Source of the DNA: Dielma fastidiosa | Lineage (GTDB): Bacteria; Bacillota_I; Bacilli_A; Erysipelotrichales; Erysipelotrichaceae | DNA length: 64,000 nucleotides | Direction of reading: 5' to 3' | NCBI RefSeq assembly: GCF_000313565.1 | Contig: NZ_HE578931.1 | Location: forward strand, 26,341-90,340 | The notes under the pieces: generated by a model | The model's input: the letters and a program-made list of their open reading frames with translations, nothing else | Database searches by the model: none | What the model was told of the DNA's origin: nothing | Made by a program: the position numbers and the translations under genes | Part shown: positions 18,886-26,967 of the stretch, piece after piece | Layout of the letters: every line of letters starts with the position of its first letter | Position numbering within the stretch: position 1 is the first letter of the stretch

Positions 18886-18901
18886 GATTTTGTTCTCCTT
18901 T

Positions 18902-19282
18902 TCAGTTTTTAATTTTACAGTTTTGACATATACCCGTAAAAGTAATGTCATGTGCTTCCGCATCAAAGCCGCAGTTATCTGCGATCTGATTCACTTCTTC
19001 CATATATCCGACCGGCAAATCGATTAATTGATTGCACTTGCGGCAGAAGAAGTGGTAATGCTTCTTGCACGTTTTATCGTATACATAGCCATAAGAAGGG
19101 TGCGCAATTTTTCGGATTTCATTCATATCCGCCAATATATTTAAGTTACGATACACAGTCGCCAAAGAAATTGGATGGATTTCATTTAGGTCCTGATAAA
19201 TTTGCTCAGCACTTACATGACCCTGGATGTTTTTCATGTAACTAAGAACAAGATCCCGCTGTTTTGAACTTTTATATTGCAT
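18902..19282 (-). CDS. perR: PerR/Fur-family peroxide-stress repressor
   Basis: A 126-residue winged-helix metal-dependent repressor. The DNA-binding domain includes [27 protein letters not shown]. The dimerisation domain has the [16 protein letters not shown] metal region and a second CQNC pair, forming the structural zinc site. The direct link to rubrerythrin and the boxes in its promoter favour PerR over Fur or Zur. In PerR, peroxide oxidises metal-ligand histidines and releases DNA. Confidence 0.88.
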   Translation of the reverse strand: MQYKSSKQRDLVLSYMKNIQGHVSAEQIYQDLNEIHPISLATVYRNLNILADMNEIRKIAHPSYGYVYDKTCKKHYHFFCRKCNQLIDLPVGYMEEVNQIADNCGFDAEAHDITFTGICQNCKIKN

Positions 19283-19298
19283 TGTCTCACTCCTTTCT

Positions 19299-19341
19299 TA
19301 AGAACTATTCTTAGTATAATTCTTAAGTTTGAATTTGTCAA
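19299..19341 (-). promoter_or_regulatory. perR promoter with overlapping PerR-like box
   Basis: TTGACA (19336-19341) and TATACT (19313-19318) lie 17 bp apart on the minus strand. TAAGAA-3 nt-TTCTTA (19299-19313) overlaps the downstream edge of the -10, and further AAGAAT repeats run through the spacer. This suggests autoregulation of perR-rbr. Confidence 0.72.
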
Positions 19342-19346
19342 CACCT

Positions 19347-19367
19347 AATTAAGAACAATTCTTAATT
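19347..19367. promoter_or_regulatory. Second PerR-like box
   Basis: Perfect 9-bp inverted repeat AATTAAGAA-CAA-TTCTTAATT, same spacing as the box at the perR promoter, just upstream of the -35. It also overlaps the last codons of the sigma-like ORF. Confidence 0.6.
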
Positions 19368-19867
19368 TTTATAAAAAAGATGTGCACAAAGTACACATCT
19401 TCATGATTGTTTCGTAGGGAAGCAGCCTGTTCATGGGTAATCACCTCCAATTCATGCCGGAGCTGCTGTAAGGCAAGTCGGATATGCCGCCCTGCGGTAT
19501 TGCGTGTCTGCTCGTATTGTTTGCCGATTTCCCTTTGTGTACAATTCTGGAAATAGTAAAGGAAAATTTCTTCCTGTTTCTGTGGTGGCAACATGGACAG
19601 GGCAGCGACAAGGGTTGGGTCACTTAATAATATACTCTGCCCGCAAGTTGTAAAGGGATAGTCCTTGTCCATTGGCGGCTGTGTAAAGTATTCATCTGTG
19701 GTGCTGAATGGCATAAACTTTTCCTCGGACAGATATTCAAGGGAGATTTCCCGTTTCCACTTGGCAAACAGCATACGGGCAGCGTCTATGGAAGCGTGAC
19801 GAATAACTATCCGGCAATAGGCGTTGTGAGTGTATTGGATATGCTCTTTGTATTCGTTGTCGGTCAT
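19349..19867 (-). CDS. Sigma-70-like factor of an integrative element, altered C-terminus
   Basis: A 172-residue protein with a region-4-like helix-turn-helix: LPPQKQEEIFLYYFQNCTQREIGKQYEQTRNTAGRHIRLALQQLRHELE. Proteins of this type are common accessory genes of Tn916/CTn-like elements in gut Firmicutes. The final 15 residues (after LRNN) are hydrophobic and look foreign, and the stop lies inside the perR operator region. The original C-terminus is therefore probably lost at a deletion or insertion boundary. It may still be expressed. It faces the same way as the MATE-kinase gene. Confidence 0.65.
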   Translation of the reverse strand: MTDNEYKEHIQYTHNAYCRIVIRHASIDAARMLFAKWKREISLEYLSEEKFMPFSTTDEYFTQPPMDKDYPFTTCGQSILLSDPTLVAALSMLPPQKQEEIFLYYFQNCTQREIGKQYEQTRNTAGRHIRLALQQLRHELEVITHEQAASLRNNHEDVYFVHIFFIKIKNCS

Positions 19868-19948
19868 GGAAAATCCCCCTTTCTTTGATAATAATGAGGG
19901 GCGGCAGCACTCCTTGCTGTCGCCCCTTGATTACCCACCAGCAAGAAC

Positions 19949-20006
19949 AGGCGAGGCTGTCAACGGCGGGCGCAGCCCGTTTATTTTACCGTTGACTGGC
20001 TCGCCT
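19949..20006. repeat. GC-rich nested inverted repeat
   Basis: Arms AGGCGAG/CTCGCCT (19949-19955, 20000-20006) and TCAACGG/CCGTTGA (19960-19966, 19989-19995), with an inner CGGGC/GCCCG hairpin. It lies between the MATE-kinase stop and the sigma-like gene. There is no T run, so it is not a classical terminator; it may be an mRNA-stabilising or element-borne structure. Confidence 0.6.
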
Positions 20007-20013
20007 GGCTTTG

Positions 20014-22035
20014 CTATTTGCGCTTATTATGAAAACAGTTAAGGAAACTGCAAATTGCTGCTGCACACTGTTCAACACCGATTGAACTGTCAATCAGCAA
20101 ATCATAATTGTGGGCTTCTCCCCAACGCATATCTGAAATGCTATGATAGTAAGCGGCTCTTGCTTCATCTGAACGGCGAATATTTTTGATGGCTTCCGCT
20201 TTGGTATCTCCGTACACTTCCATAACCTTGCCAACACGATATTCTTCTGGCGCATAGATGAAAATTCTTATTACATTTTCATATTCACGCAGAACGTAAT
20301 CAGCGGCACGCCCCACAATTACACAAGAGCCTTGATCTGCGATTTTGCGTATAATCTGCTCCTGTGCGGTAATCGCCTGTTGAACAACACTTGTACTTAG
20401 GTACAAGTCATGTAAAAGTTGAGGGGAGTTTGCGTTGATGTCTGAAATAAATTCCCTATGCAGACCGCTTTCCTCGGCTGCTAATGCTGCCACTTCCTTG
20501 TAGTAAAACGGGATATTCAATTTCTCTGCAACCGCTTTGCCAACCTGTTTTCCAGCAGAGCCATGTTCTCTCGCAATCGTGATAAGTACACCCTTTTTAG
20601 AGGGTTTCAGCGCCAAGTTTGTAGGTTCGACAATTTCAGTTTCTTTTCCCAGTGAACGCATAAAACTTACCGTCATAGAAACGGCAACAATCATAGCGAT
20701 AAAATCCGCTGCGGGGGCAGCAAACAGAACACCCTCAACACCAAAAAACCGGGGCAGGATCAGCACCAAAGGTACAAAGCAAATAATATCTCTGGTGACA
20801 GACGAAATGACTGCATGAACCGGCTTTCCTACCGCCTGAAAGAAAATCGAAGTCATTTTAATCGTGCAGGTAAAGGTTACTAATGACAGGAAAATGCGGA
20901 ATGTGAGTTCTGCAAAATGCCAATAGTCTGCCGGATTTGGAATATTTGTAGGCTGTCCGAACATACCGACAATCAAATTAGGTGCAAATTCAAACAACAA
21001 AGTAGACACAAGCCCAATCACTATTGTTGCAGTTAAAGCATAGCGATAGGTCAATTTGACACGCTCATAATTTTTTGCACCATAGTTATAGCTGATAATC
21101 GGCTGACAGCCCAAAATAATACCGACAACAATGTTGATGACTACGGTAAACACCTTGCTCTCAATACCGATAATCGCAATGGGAATATCAATGCCGTACT
21201 GAGAAAGTGCGCCGTATTTTGCCAACATCATGTTGCAGACCAATGAAATAATCACTATTGTCATCTGGGTAATAAAAGAAGATACGCCCAGTTTCAGTGC
21301 CGTAGAGAACACGCCAAAATTAGGGATAAAATGCTTCCATGTTAAGCGGAATGTCTTTGTGTGAAAGAAATAAATAACACTAATCACAAAAGACACTGTT
21401 TGACCGATTACAGTTGCAAGGGCCGCACCTTTCATTCCCCAGTGAAGCCCAAAGATAAATACAGGGTCAAGAATAATGTTCACAATCGCACCTGTGAGCA
21501 TAGACGCCATAGAACTTGCCGGACTGCCGTCTGCACGAATAACAGCGTTCATCATGTTCATCAGCATGAAAATCGGAAAGAACAGCAGAATGATATTAAA
21601 ATATTCAATCGCCATACCGATACTGTTTTCAGACGCTCCGAACAACGTCAAAATCTGTGTTTTGAACGGAAAGAAAATTGCTACAAGAACAATACTTGTC
21701 AACAGGGTAATTGTAATGCCGCTTCCGATACAAACGGGAGCATTTTTCGTGTCATTTTTACCCTGACAGATATTCAAGTATGCAGCACAACCATCTCCGA
21801 AGCACCACGCAAAAGCCTGTGCAATAATGAAAATTGGAAATACAACGCCGGTTGCGGCATTGCCTAATGCACTTAATTCACTATTGCCAATAAATATCTG
21901 GTCTACGATGTTGTAGAGTGCGCTGACCAGCAGAGATAAGATACAGGGGATTGAAAATTTAAGCATGAGCTTAGGTATTTTTTCCTCCCCCAGATAGTTA
22001 ATTTGTTGATTGGATTGCATTTGGGTAACCTCCAT
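20014..22035 (-). CDS. MATE-family multidrug efflux transporter fused to cytidylate-kinase-like domain
   Basis: At 673 residues it is about 220 longer than a normal MATE transporter. Residues about 1-455 form a 12-helix MATE protein (YNIVDQIFIGNSELSALGNAA at the first inner gate; GCQPIISYNYGAKNYERV in the second half), which exports drugs using a Na+ or H+ gradient. After a linker (about 455-475) comes a cytidylate-kinase-like P-loop domain: ITIAREHGSAGKQVGKAVAEKL, then GSCVIVGRAADYVL and MRWGEAHNYDLLIDSS. The kinase part should be cytosolic. The start ATG at 22017 (MQSNQQINYL) is also possible; GGAGG precedes the longer start. Whether the kinase acts on a nucleotide, a drug or as a sensor is unknown. 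Confidence 0.85.
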   Translation of the reverse strand: MEVTQMQSNQQINYLGEEKIPKLMLKFSIPCILSLLVSALYNIVDQIFIGNSELSALGNAATGVVFPIFIIAQAFAWCFGDGCAAYLNICQGKNDTKNAPVCIGSGITITLLTSIVLVAIFFPFKTQILTLFGASENSIGMAIEYFNIILLFFPIFMLMNMMNAVIRADGSPASSMASMLTGAIVNIILDPVFIFGLHWGMKGAALATVIGQTVSFVISVIYFFHTKTFRLTWKHFIPNFGVFSTALKLGVSSFITQMTIVIISLVCNMMLAKYGALSQYGIDIPIAIIGIESKVFTVVINIVVGIILGCQPIISYNYGAKNYERVKLTYRYALTATIVIGLVSTLLFEFAPNLIVGMFGQPTNIPNPADYWHFAELTFRIFLSLVTFTCTIKMTSIFFQAVGKPVHAVISSVTRDIICFVPLVLILPRFFGVEGVLFAAPAADFIAMIVAVSMTVSFMRSLGKETEIVEPTNLALKPSKKGVLITIAREHGSAGKQVGKAVAEKLNIPFYYKEVAALAAEESGLHREFISDINANSPQLLHDLYLSTSVVQQAITAQEQIIRKIADQGSCVIVGRAADYVLREYENVIRIFIYAPEEYRVGKVMEVYGDTKAEAIKNIRRSDEARAAYYHSISDMRWGEAHNYDLLIDSSIGVEQCAAAICSFLNCFHNKRK

Positions 22036-22130
22036 TTAATGTGATTTTATTGGAGTCTTTATCAGAGAAAAGCTACCTAAAAACTACGCACAAGCAACAA
22101 TAGGCACACCTTGAAAATGCCTATGAGGGG

Positions 22131-22172
22131 CAAAAAAAGCAGCGTAGAATCCACCAAAGATTCTACGCTGCT
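22131..22172 (-). terminator. Attenuator-like terminator in the MATE-kinase leader
   Basis: A perfect 14-bp stem (22138-22151 with 22159-22172, core CGTAGAATC) and a 7-nt loop, followed on the minus strand by seven T. It lies about 100 nt before the MATE start and downstream of a possible promoter (TTGACT, then TAAAAT after 18 bp, near 22191-22220). The 22036-22395 gap also holds a 7-bp hairpin (22100-22124) and a GCGTAG that could pair with the terminator's 3' arm. Confidence 0.6.
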
Positions 22173-22395
22173 CGCTGCTTGGCTAAATTATTTTATCAGA
22201 TAAAATCCTCAAAAGTCAACTCCAAAAATAAAGTTCTAAGAAAATGACAATCGTATAGCTGCACTGTATTTGTCATTTTGCACAAAAGGAATGTTTTTAA
22301 TTTTTAGAGAAAATCGCTTTTGAAAAATTATATCTAATTTTGTTATAATTATTATCAGCAAGTAACCATATCTGCAAATACAGGAGGAAAATATA

Positions 22396-22542
22396 ATGAA
22401 ACGAATTAAAGCAGCGTGTTTGCTGCAAACTATCCACTTCCAGTTAAAAGATGAACTCGGTCATGCCGTTGCGGTAAAAGCCATAAAAGACGAACTGGAA
22501 CACTACAAAATACAGCTTGAACGTAAGAACACAAAATATTGA
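22396..22542 (+). CDS. Small conserved ICE-type protein (48 aa)
   Basis: The ORF is too short for usual calling but has AGGAGGA 7-9 nt before its ATG. It encodes 48 residues beginning MKRIKAACLLQTIHFQLKDE and ending in a charged helix (ELEHYKIQLERKN). From memory, similar N-termini occur in longer proteins of Firmicute ICEs, where the reading frame continues; here it stops, so this may be a truncated copy. A 24-codon frame starts in the overlap TGATG at 22542 (MCTCGTVMEFVDLFLPDTGL and 4 more), possibly another piece. Function unknown. Confidence 0.5.
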   Translation: MKRIKAACLLQTIHFQLKDELGHAVAVKAIKDELEHYKIQLERKNTKY

Positions 22543-22617
22543 TGTGCACTTGCGGAACGGTCATGGAATTTGTTGATTTGTTTCTGCCAGATACGGGTCT
22601 AGAAGGGAGTGTTTAAA

Positions 22618-22860
22618 ATGGTTAAGAAACAGAAGCAAAAATTTGATGAGATGGATCTGATAGCTAAAGATGAATTTACTTTATGTAAATGCTTGAATTG
22701 TGGTTATGAGCAGGAAGTTCCCTCATGGTTGATTGATGAAATTAATGATATTAACAAAGAATGTAATCTTGATGATCACTTTGTAGATGGCTGTTCTCGC
22801 TGCAATAAAGATACAATGGTAACGATGAAATATTATCAATCCGTAAAGGAACACAAGTAA
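22618..22860 (+). CDS. Small zinc-ribbon-like protein
   Basis: An 80-residue protein with two Cys pairs, CKCLNCGYEQE and GCSRCNKDT, likely holding one zinc ion. The middle is acidic (LIDEINDINKECNLDDHF). The ATG at 22618 has AGAAGGGAG upstream; a GTG three codons earlier lies in that sequence and is less likely. No known family recognised. It is one of few plus-strand genes on the left arm and follows the ICE remnant. Confidence 0.6.
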   Translation: MVKKQKQKFDEMDLIAKDEFTLCKCLNCGYEQEVPSWLIDEINDINKECNLDDHFVDGCSRCNKDTMVTMKYYQSVKEHK

Positions 22861-22959
22861 TGTTTCGATTATCTATTTTTTAATTGTGCTATTTTAAATA
22901 TTCTCATTTTGTATATTTTTTATTTAATTACAACATAAAATGAAATTTCCTATATAATT

Positions 22960-22991
22960 AAAAAAGCAGGCTGACTATTTCAGGCTGCTTT
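22960..22991 (-). terminator. Terminator of the small membrane protein gene
   Basis: AAAGCAG/CTGCTTT arms (22963-22969, 22985-22991) around an inner TGA/TCA; T run on the minus strand. The stop codon at 22975 lies within the hairpin. Confidence 0.65.
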
Positions 22992-23292
22992 GTTCATTGT
23001 TTAATTCTGATTCAGGATTTAACTGCTCCTTTTTTAATAATAAATGCTTTAATTTTTCATTCATTTCACCTAACACATAGATTATGACTGAAAATAAAAA
23101 CGGACTTGCGCATTGTTCATAATAATATGAAATGACATCCCGCATGTTTTCACTGATAACAAAGCTTTGTTCAGTAACTAATGACGAGATATAAGTCATT
23201 GCGCCATAGAGCCGATAAATGGTAAAGAGTAATAGAAGTATGGATAAGCCATACATAAAGATCGTAATTCCTGATAATTTTCCTTTGTTCAT
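22975..23292 (-). CDS. Small two-helix membrane protein, unknown
   Basis: A 105-residue protein with two hydrophobic segments, about residues 8-28 (ITIFMYGLSILLLLFTIYRL) and 62-75 (SPFLFSVIIYVLGE), and a charged C-terminal tail (EKLKHLLLKKEQLNPESE). The loop between them would be outside if both ends are inside. GGAGAAC precedes the ATG. Its own terminator suggests a single-gene unit. I do not recognise a family. Confidence 0.6.
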   Translation of the reverse strand: MNKGKLSGITIFMYGLSILLLLFTIYRLYGAMTYISSLVTEQSFVISENMRDVISYYYEQCASPFLFSVIIYVLGEMNEKLKHLLLKKEQLNPESELNNEQSSLK

Positions 23293-23371
23293 ATGTTCTC
23301 CTTCATCTGATTGGCCTATTATATCATTTTCAGCGTGTCAGAATGTGATGAACAAATGAAAGATTATAAGT

Positions 23372-23406
23372 AAAAACAAGGATACAGCTGTACGTAACTG
23401 TATCCT
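23372..23406 (-). terminator. Terminator of the FMN/FAD reductase gene
   Basis: Perfect 9-bp stem AGGATACAG/CTGTATCCT (23379-23387, 23398-23406), followed by a T-rich tract on the minus strand. Confidence 0.85.
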
Positions 23407-23414
23407 AATGTTTC

Positions 23415-25121
23415 TTATTTATTTAAAATATATTCTGCGGCTTTTTCACCAGAAATTCTGCCAAATACAACAGATGAACTGTAAGCACCGGTAGTTGCGG
23501 TAACTTCACCAGCTGCATATAAGCCTTCAACCGGAGTGTCATCGTTATTTAATACCTGGGCATTTTCATTTGCGACAACGCCGCCCTTTGTCATATGAAT
23601 TGCTGATTCAACCTGTACACCATAATATGGGCCAGTTTCACTGAATGCTTCAGTAAATGGTTTTTCTCTGAATGGATCAGCAGCTTCACCGCTTACGCCT
23701 TTGTTATAGGCATCTTTAGCAGCTACAAGATTTTCTGCAGGAATTCCCAGTTTTTCAGCTAATTCTTCTAACGTATCTGCTTTCACATGATAGCCTAAGT
23801 TATTATGCTTCTCTAAGCGATATGAAGTATCATATAATCTTTGATCATAAATATAATAAGCTTTACCATCAGGCTGAGCAAGAATAGTGTGAGCCATTTC
23901 CAAGCCTGATTTGCTTTCATCAATGAAGCGGTTGCCATCTTTATTAACAAGCATGAAACCATCACCAGCACCTGTCAGGTCACGGCGATTGGCAATGATC
24001 ATCTTAAAGATACTTAAAGTATCCATGTTATCCATTTTCAGATCATATTTTTCAAATACCGGTACAAAATCACCTGTAGCTCCCATCTGATTAGAAGTAT
24101 TAACATCTTCTGAACCAGGTGCATATTTAGCTAATAATTCTTTATTGAATGAGAAACCGCCAGTTGAAACGATAACTGCTTCAGCCATAATATCATAGCT
24201 TTCATTCTGATTATTAGTAACCTTTACACCGACAGCCTTGCCGTCTTCCATGATTAAGTCATAACCCTTAGTACCAGTGCGGATATCTACATTCAGTTCT
24301 TTAGCGCGTTTTTCTAAGCCTTCCTGAATATGTTCACCCGCGTAAGCGTCAGCCTCTGCCATGTGGTTTGTACCGCCATTGCTTTGGTTTAATTCAATGC
24401 CCATGCCACGCAGCCAAGCATCCAGTGTATACTCGCCTTCAGCCCATGCTTCAATACGTTCAGGTGAATCCGTTGATGTTTTCTTATCTTCTATAAATTG
24501 TTCCTTTGTATATTCAATACCTGCTTTTTTCTGTGCCTCTGAATTAATCAGGTCAAAGAAGTTCATATCAAATTTACCGTTACCACTCAGGATATCCAGT
24601 TTTTCAATCAGAATGACATTTTCCAAGCCAGCTTCTTTCGCAGAGATTGCCGCAGATAAACCAGCCGGACCGCCGCCGACAATAACTAGCTGAGTTTGAA
24701 CTGCTTCTAATTCTTTAGCTGGTTTCTCTTCACCCTTTGTAGTGAAAGTGATTTCACCAAAATCAACACCGCCCTGCTTAGCAGCTTCTGCTACTGCAGC
24801 CTTAACCGCATAAGATGAGAAGGTTGCTGCACTGACACTGTCTACAATTGGTGACTGTGCTTCTAAAATGCGTTCTTTGATAACTGGTAATGCACGGCTG
24901 AATACCGGTGATGATTCCTTATGGTCAATAACACGGATATCCTTGATTTCACTGCCAAGCATATCAACTTCAACCGTAAGCTCTCCGCCATAGCCGCTGC
25001 CTTTACCTGTGTAGGTGGCTAATTCTTGTTCTGTTTTGCCCCCATCAGTCGGTTCGTTTTTTGTTGTGCAGCCAGTCAATACCATGGCTCCAACACACAA
25101 TAAACAAATCAATTTTTTCAT
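23415..25121 (-). CDS. Extracellular FMN-binding / FAD-dependent reductase lipoprotein (fumarate/urocanate reductase type)
   Basis: A 568-residue surface flavoprotein. MKKLICLLCVGAMVLTGCTT is a lipoprotein signal. Residues about 35-120 are an FMN-binding domain with DSVSAATFSSYAV, the type of motif to which ApbE attaches FMN covalently through Ser/Thr. Next is a FAD fold (VIVGGGPAGLSAAISAKEAG) and a flavocytochrome-c-like reductase domain ending in the GGVVANENAQVLNNDDTPVEGLYAAGEV region. Such enzymes use electrons from outside (flavin-based electron transfer) to reduce an alkene acid such as fumarate, urocanate or a cinnamate. The substrate cannot be read off. No ApbE gene is nearby. Confidence 0.88.
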   Translation of the reverse strand: MKKLICLLCVGAMVLTGCTTKNEPTDGGKTEQELATYTGKGSGYGGELTVEVDMLGSEIKDIRVIDHKESSPVFSRALPVIKERILEAQSPIVDSVSAATFSSYAVKAAVAEAAKQGGVDFGEITFTTKGEEKPAKELEAVQTQLVIVGGGPAGLSAAISAKEAGLENVILIEKLDILSGNGKFDMNFFDLINSEAQKKAGIEYTKEQFIEDKKTSTDSPERIEAWAEGEYTLDAWLRGMGIELNQSNGGTNHMAEADAYAGEHIQEGLEKRAKELNVDIRTGTKGYDLIMEDGKAVGVKVTNNQNESYDIMAEAVIVSTGGFSFNKELLAKYAPGSEDVNTSNQMGATGDFVPVFEKYDLKMDNMDTLSIFKMIIANRRDLTGAGDGFMLVNKDGNRFIDESKSGLEMAHTILAQPDGKAYYIYDQRLYDTSYRLEKHNNLGYHVKADTLEELAEKLGIPAENLVAAKDAYNKGVSGEAADPFREKPFTEAFSETGPYYGVQVESAIHMTKGGVVANENAQVLNNDDTPVEGLYAAGEVTATTGAYSSSVVFGRISGEKAAEYILNK

Positions 25122-25141
25122 ACTATTTTCTCCTTGCAGCA

Positions 25142-25199
25142 GTTGTCATGTCTTTATTTGGACAGCTACAACTGTTCCTCAAAAACTGTCCAAGACAAC
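25142..25199 (-). promoter_or_regulatory. Nested inverted repeat in the reductase leader
   Basis: Outer arms GTTGTC/GACAAC (25142-25147, 25194-25199) and inner arms TTGGACAG/CTGTCCAA (25158-25165, 25186-25193) lie 21-78 nt before the start codon, downstream of a TATAAT-like -10 near 25221. It may be an operator pair or a 5' UTR hairpin. Nothing else was recognised in 25200-25419. Confidence 0.45.
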
Positions 25200-25417
25200 A
25201 ATTCATTTATAAAACATAATATTATACAGACATTACCCTTTGTCTTAAATACTGAAATGAATTGTCCATAACATTATATGATAATCAATTCACAAAATCA
25301 ATCCTATATGAACAAATAAATACAACATTTTTTTGTACTGATAGTTTTATCACACATTTGTATAATTTGCCGCTTATCAACTTGCAGCTCATTTGGCTTT
25401 TCTATTCAGCTAAACAA

Positions 25418-25441
25418 AATAAAAAAGCTGACTAGCAGCTT
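25418..25441 (-). terminator. galT terminator
   Basis: AAGCTG/CAGCTT stem (25425-25430, 25436-25441), T run on the minus strand; the galT stop codon falls in the loop. Confidence 0.7.
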
Positions 25442-26919
25442 CCTATAAATCGATTAAAGGCCTCAACACCTTGTTTATCTTCTTTAAATACACCAGCATC
25501 CTGAAGTACCCGCTTGAATACTTGGCCTACCGCATTTTGAATGACAGCTTCAACATTTTCCTCATTGATATCAGCTTCATTTTCTAATATCTGCTTTACA
25601 AATTCACTGTGTTTCTGCAAAGCCTCTTCTTTTAATTCAGAATCACGGCGCAGCAGATAAGGCTTCAATGCATTCATCTCATCCTTTAAACGTGCCGGCA
25701 GCACAGCTAATCCCATGACTTCTATCAAGCCGATATTTTCCTTTTTAATATTGTGAACATCGGCATGCGGATGGAAAATACCTAATGGATGTTCCTCTGA
25801 GGTACGATTATTGCGCAGTACCAAATCCAGTTCATAATAATTTTTATTAAATCTGGCAATCGGAGTAATCGTATTATGCGGCTCACCATTTGTTTCCGCA
25901 AGTATATCTGCACTTTCATCACTATAACCGCGCCATACTTCAAGTATATGGTTCGCACATTCTATAATTTTTTCTTTATTGCGAGTTTTTAGACGCAATA
26001 CCGATAAAGGCCATTTCAAACGGCTGATAACCACATCTTCATAACCAGCCAGCGTATAATTCTCCAACACTTCCGCGGTCTCCATCGCAAACTGATAACG
26101 GCCGCCCTGATAATGATCGTGACTTAAGATTGAACCGCCGACAATCGGCAGATCGGCATTGCTGCCGACAAAATAATGCGGCAGTACCTCGATGAATCCC
26201 AGCAGATTCTCAAAGGTTTTCTTGCGGATTGACATTGGTGTATGATTAGCATTTAATACAATGCAATGTTCATTATAATAAGTATAAGGAGAATACTGAA
26301 GGAACCAATTTTCACCCGAAAAGCTCATTGGTATTAAACGATGTGTATTTCTTGCCGGATGGTTCATATTACCATAAAAGCCTTCATTTTCACGGCATAA
26401 TAAACATTTAGGATAAGCCGTAGACTTAACCAGCTTAGCCTTCGCAATTTCCTTAGGATCTTTTTCCGGCTTACTGAGATTGATTGTAATATCCAAATTA
26501 CCATATTCAGTGGCTGTTTTCCAGCATATATTCTTATCTGTGCGATCCTTGCGGATATAATTACTGGCAATACTTAATTGATAAAAATAATCCGTTGCCT
26601 GCTTTGGACTGTTCTCATAATAATTATTATAAGTCTGAATCACTTCACTTGGCCGCGGCATCAGACAGTTCATTATTTTAGTATCAAGCAAGTCACGCTC
26701 AGTAACCGTATTCTCTATCAATCCACGGGATACGGCATCATCAAGCAAGCTCTCTAAAATCGGTGTTGCGGTAGGCAATGCTTCTTCAATAGCTACATAC
26801 TCAAATTCACTTAGACCCAGAACCCCTAATAATTGATTAGCGGCATATACTTTATCTTCTTCATGAATCAAACCTTGCTGAAGCGCAAAATTCAAGAGTC
26901 GATTAATTTCATTATTCAT
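25432..26919 (-). CDS. galT: UDP-glucose-hexose-1-phosphate uridylyltransferase, class II
   Basis: This 495-residue Leloir-pathway enzyme exchanges UMP between UDP-glucose and galactose-1-phosphate. The sequence matches the Firmicute-type GalT2 family rather than the 350-residue proteobacterial form: PRPSEVIQTYNNYYENSPKQATDYFY near the N-terminus, NHPARNTHRLIPMSF, and GGSILSHDHYQGG with the catalytic His region. C-terminal HPHADVHNIKKENIGLIEVMG is also typical. galK and galE are not near; the gene follows the LysR regulator gene by 48 nt on the same strand and may be cotranscribed with it. Confidence 0.94.
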   Translation of the reverse strand: MNNEINRLLNFALQQGLIHEEDKVYAANQLLGVLGLSEFEYVAIEEALPTATPILESLLDDAVSRGLIENTVTERDLLDTKIMNCLMPRPSEVIQTYNNYYENSPKQATDYFYQLSIASNYIRKDRTDKNICWKTATEYGNLDITINLSKPEKDPKEIAKAKLVKSTAYPKCLLCRENEGFYGNMNHPARNTHRLIPMSFSGENWFLQYSPYTYYNEHCIVLNANHTPMSIRKKTFENLLGFIEVLPHYFVGSNADLPIVGGSILSHDHYQGGRYQFAMETAEVLENYTLAGYEDVVISRLKWPLSVLRLKTRNKEKIIECANHILEVWRGYSDESADILAETNGEPHNTITPIARFNKNYYELDLVLRNNRTSEEHPLGIFHPHADVHNIKKENIGLIEVMGLAVLPARLKDEMNALKPYLLRRDSELKEEALQKHSEFVKQILENEADINEENVEAVIQNAVGQVFKRVLQDAGVFKEDKQGVEAFNRFIGSC

Positions 26920-26967
26920 CAGGTTACCCCCTTTGTACTTTCTTATTTTAGCACAACTGACAGCCGC

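Larger units (their letters stand above)
19370..22600. mobile_element. Remnant of an integrative conjugative element
   Basis: Three linked pieces look like accessory cargo of Firmicute ICEs: a sigma-like regulator, a MATE-kinase fusion and a 48-codon conserved ORF. The segment is visibly richer in G+C than its neighbours, especially 19890-20030. There is no integrase, relaxase or transfer gene, so it is a fragment. Edges are estimates taken from the altered sigma C-terminus and the end of element-like sequence. Confidence 0.5.

Noticed and set aside
19949..20006. GC-rich inverted repeat as an element attachment site or terminator
   Set aside because: No direct repeat partner was seen at the other end of the element remnant, and there is no T run.
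21361..21867. 168-codon frame opposite the MATE gene
   Set aside because: Antisense shadow, rich in Arg, His, Asn and Thr, no start signal.
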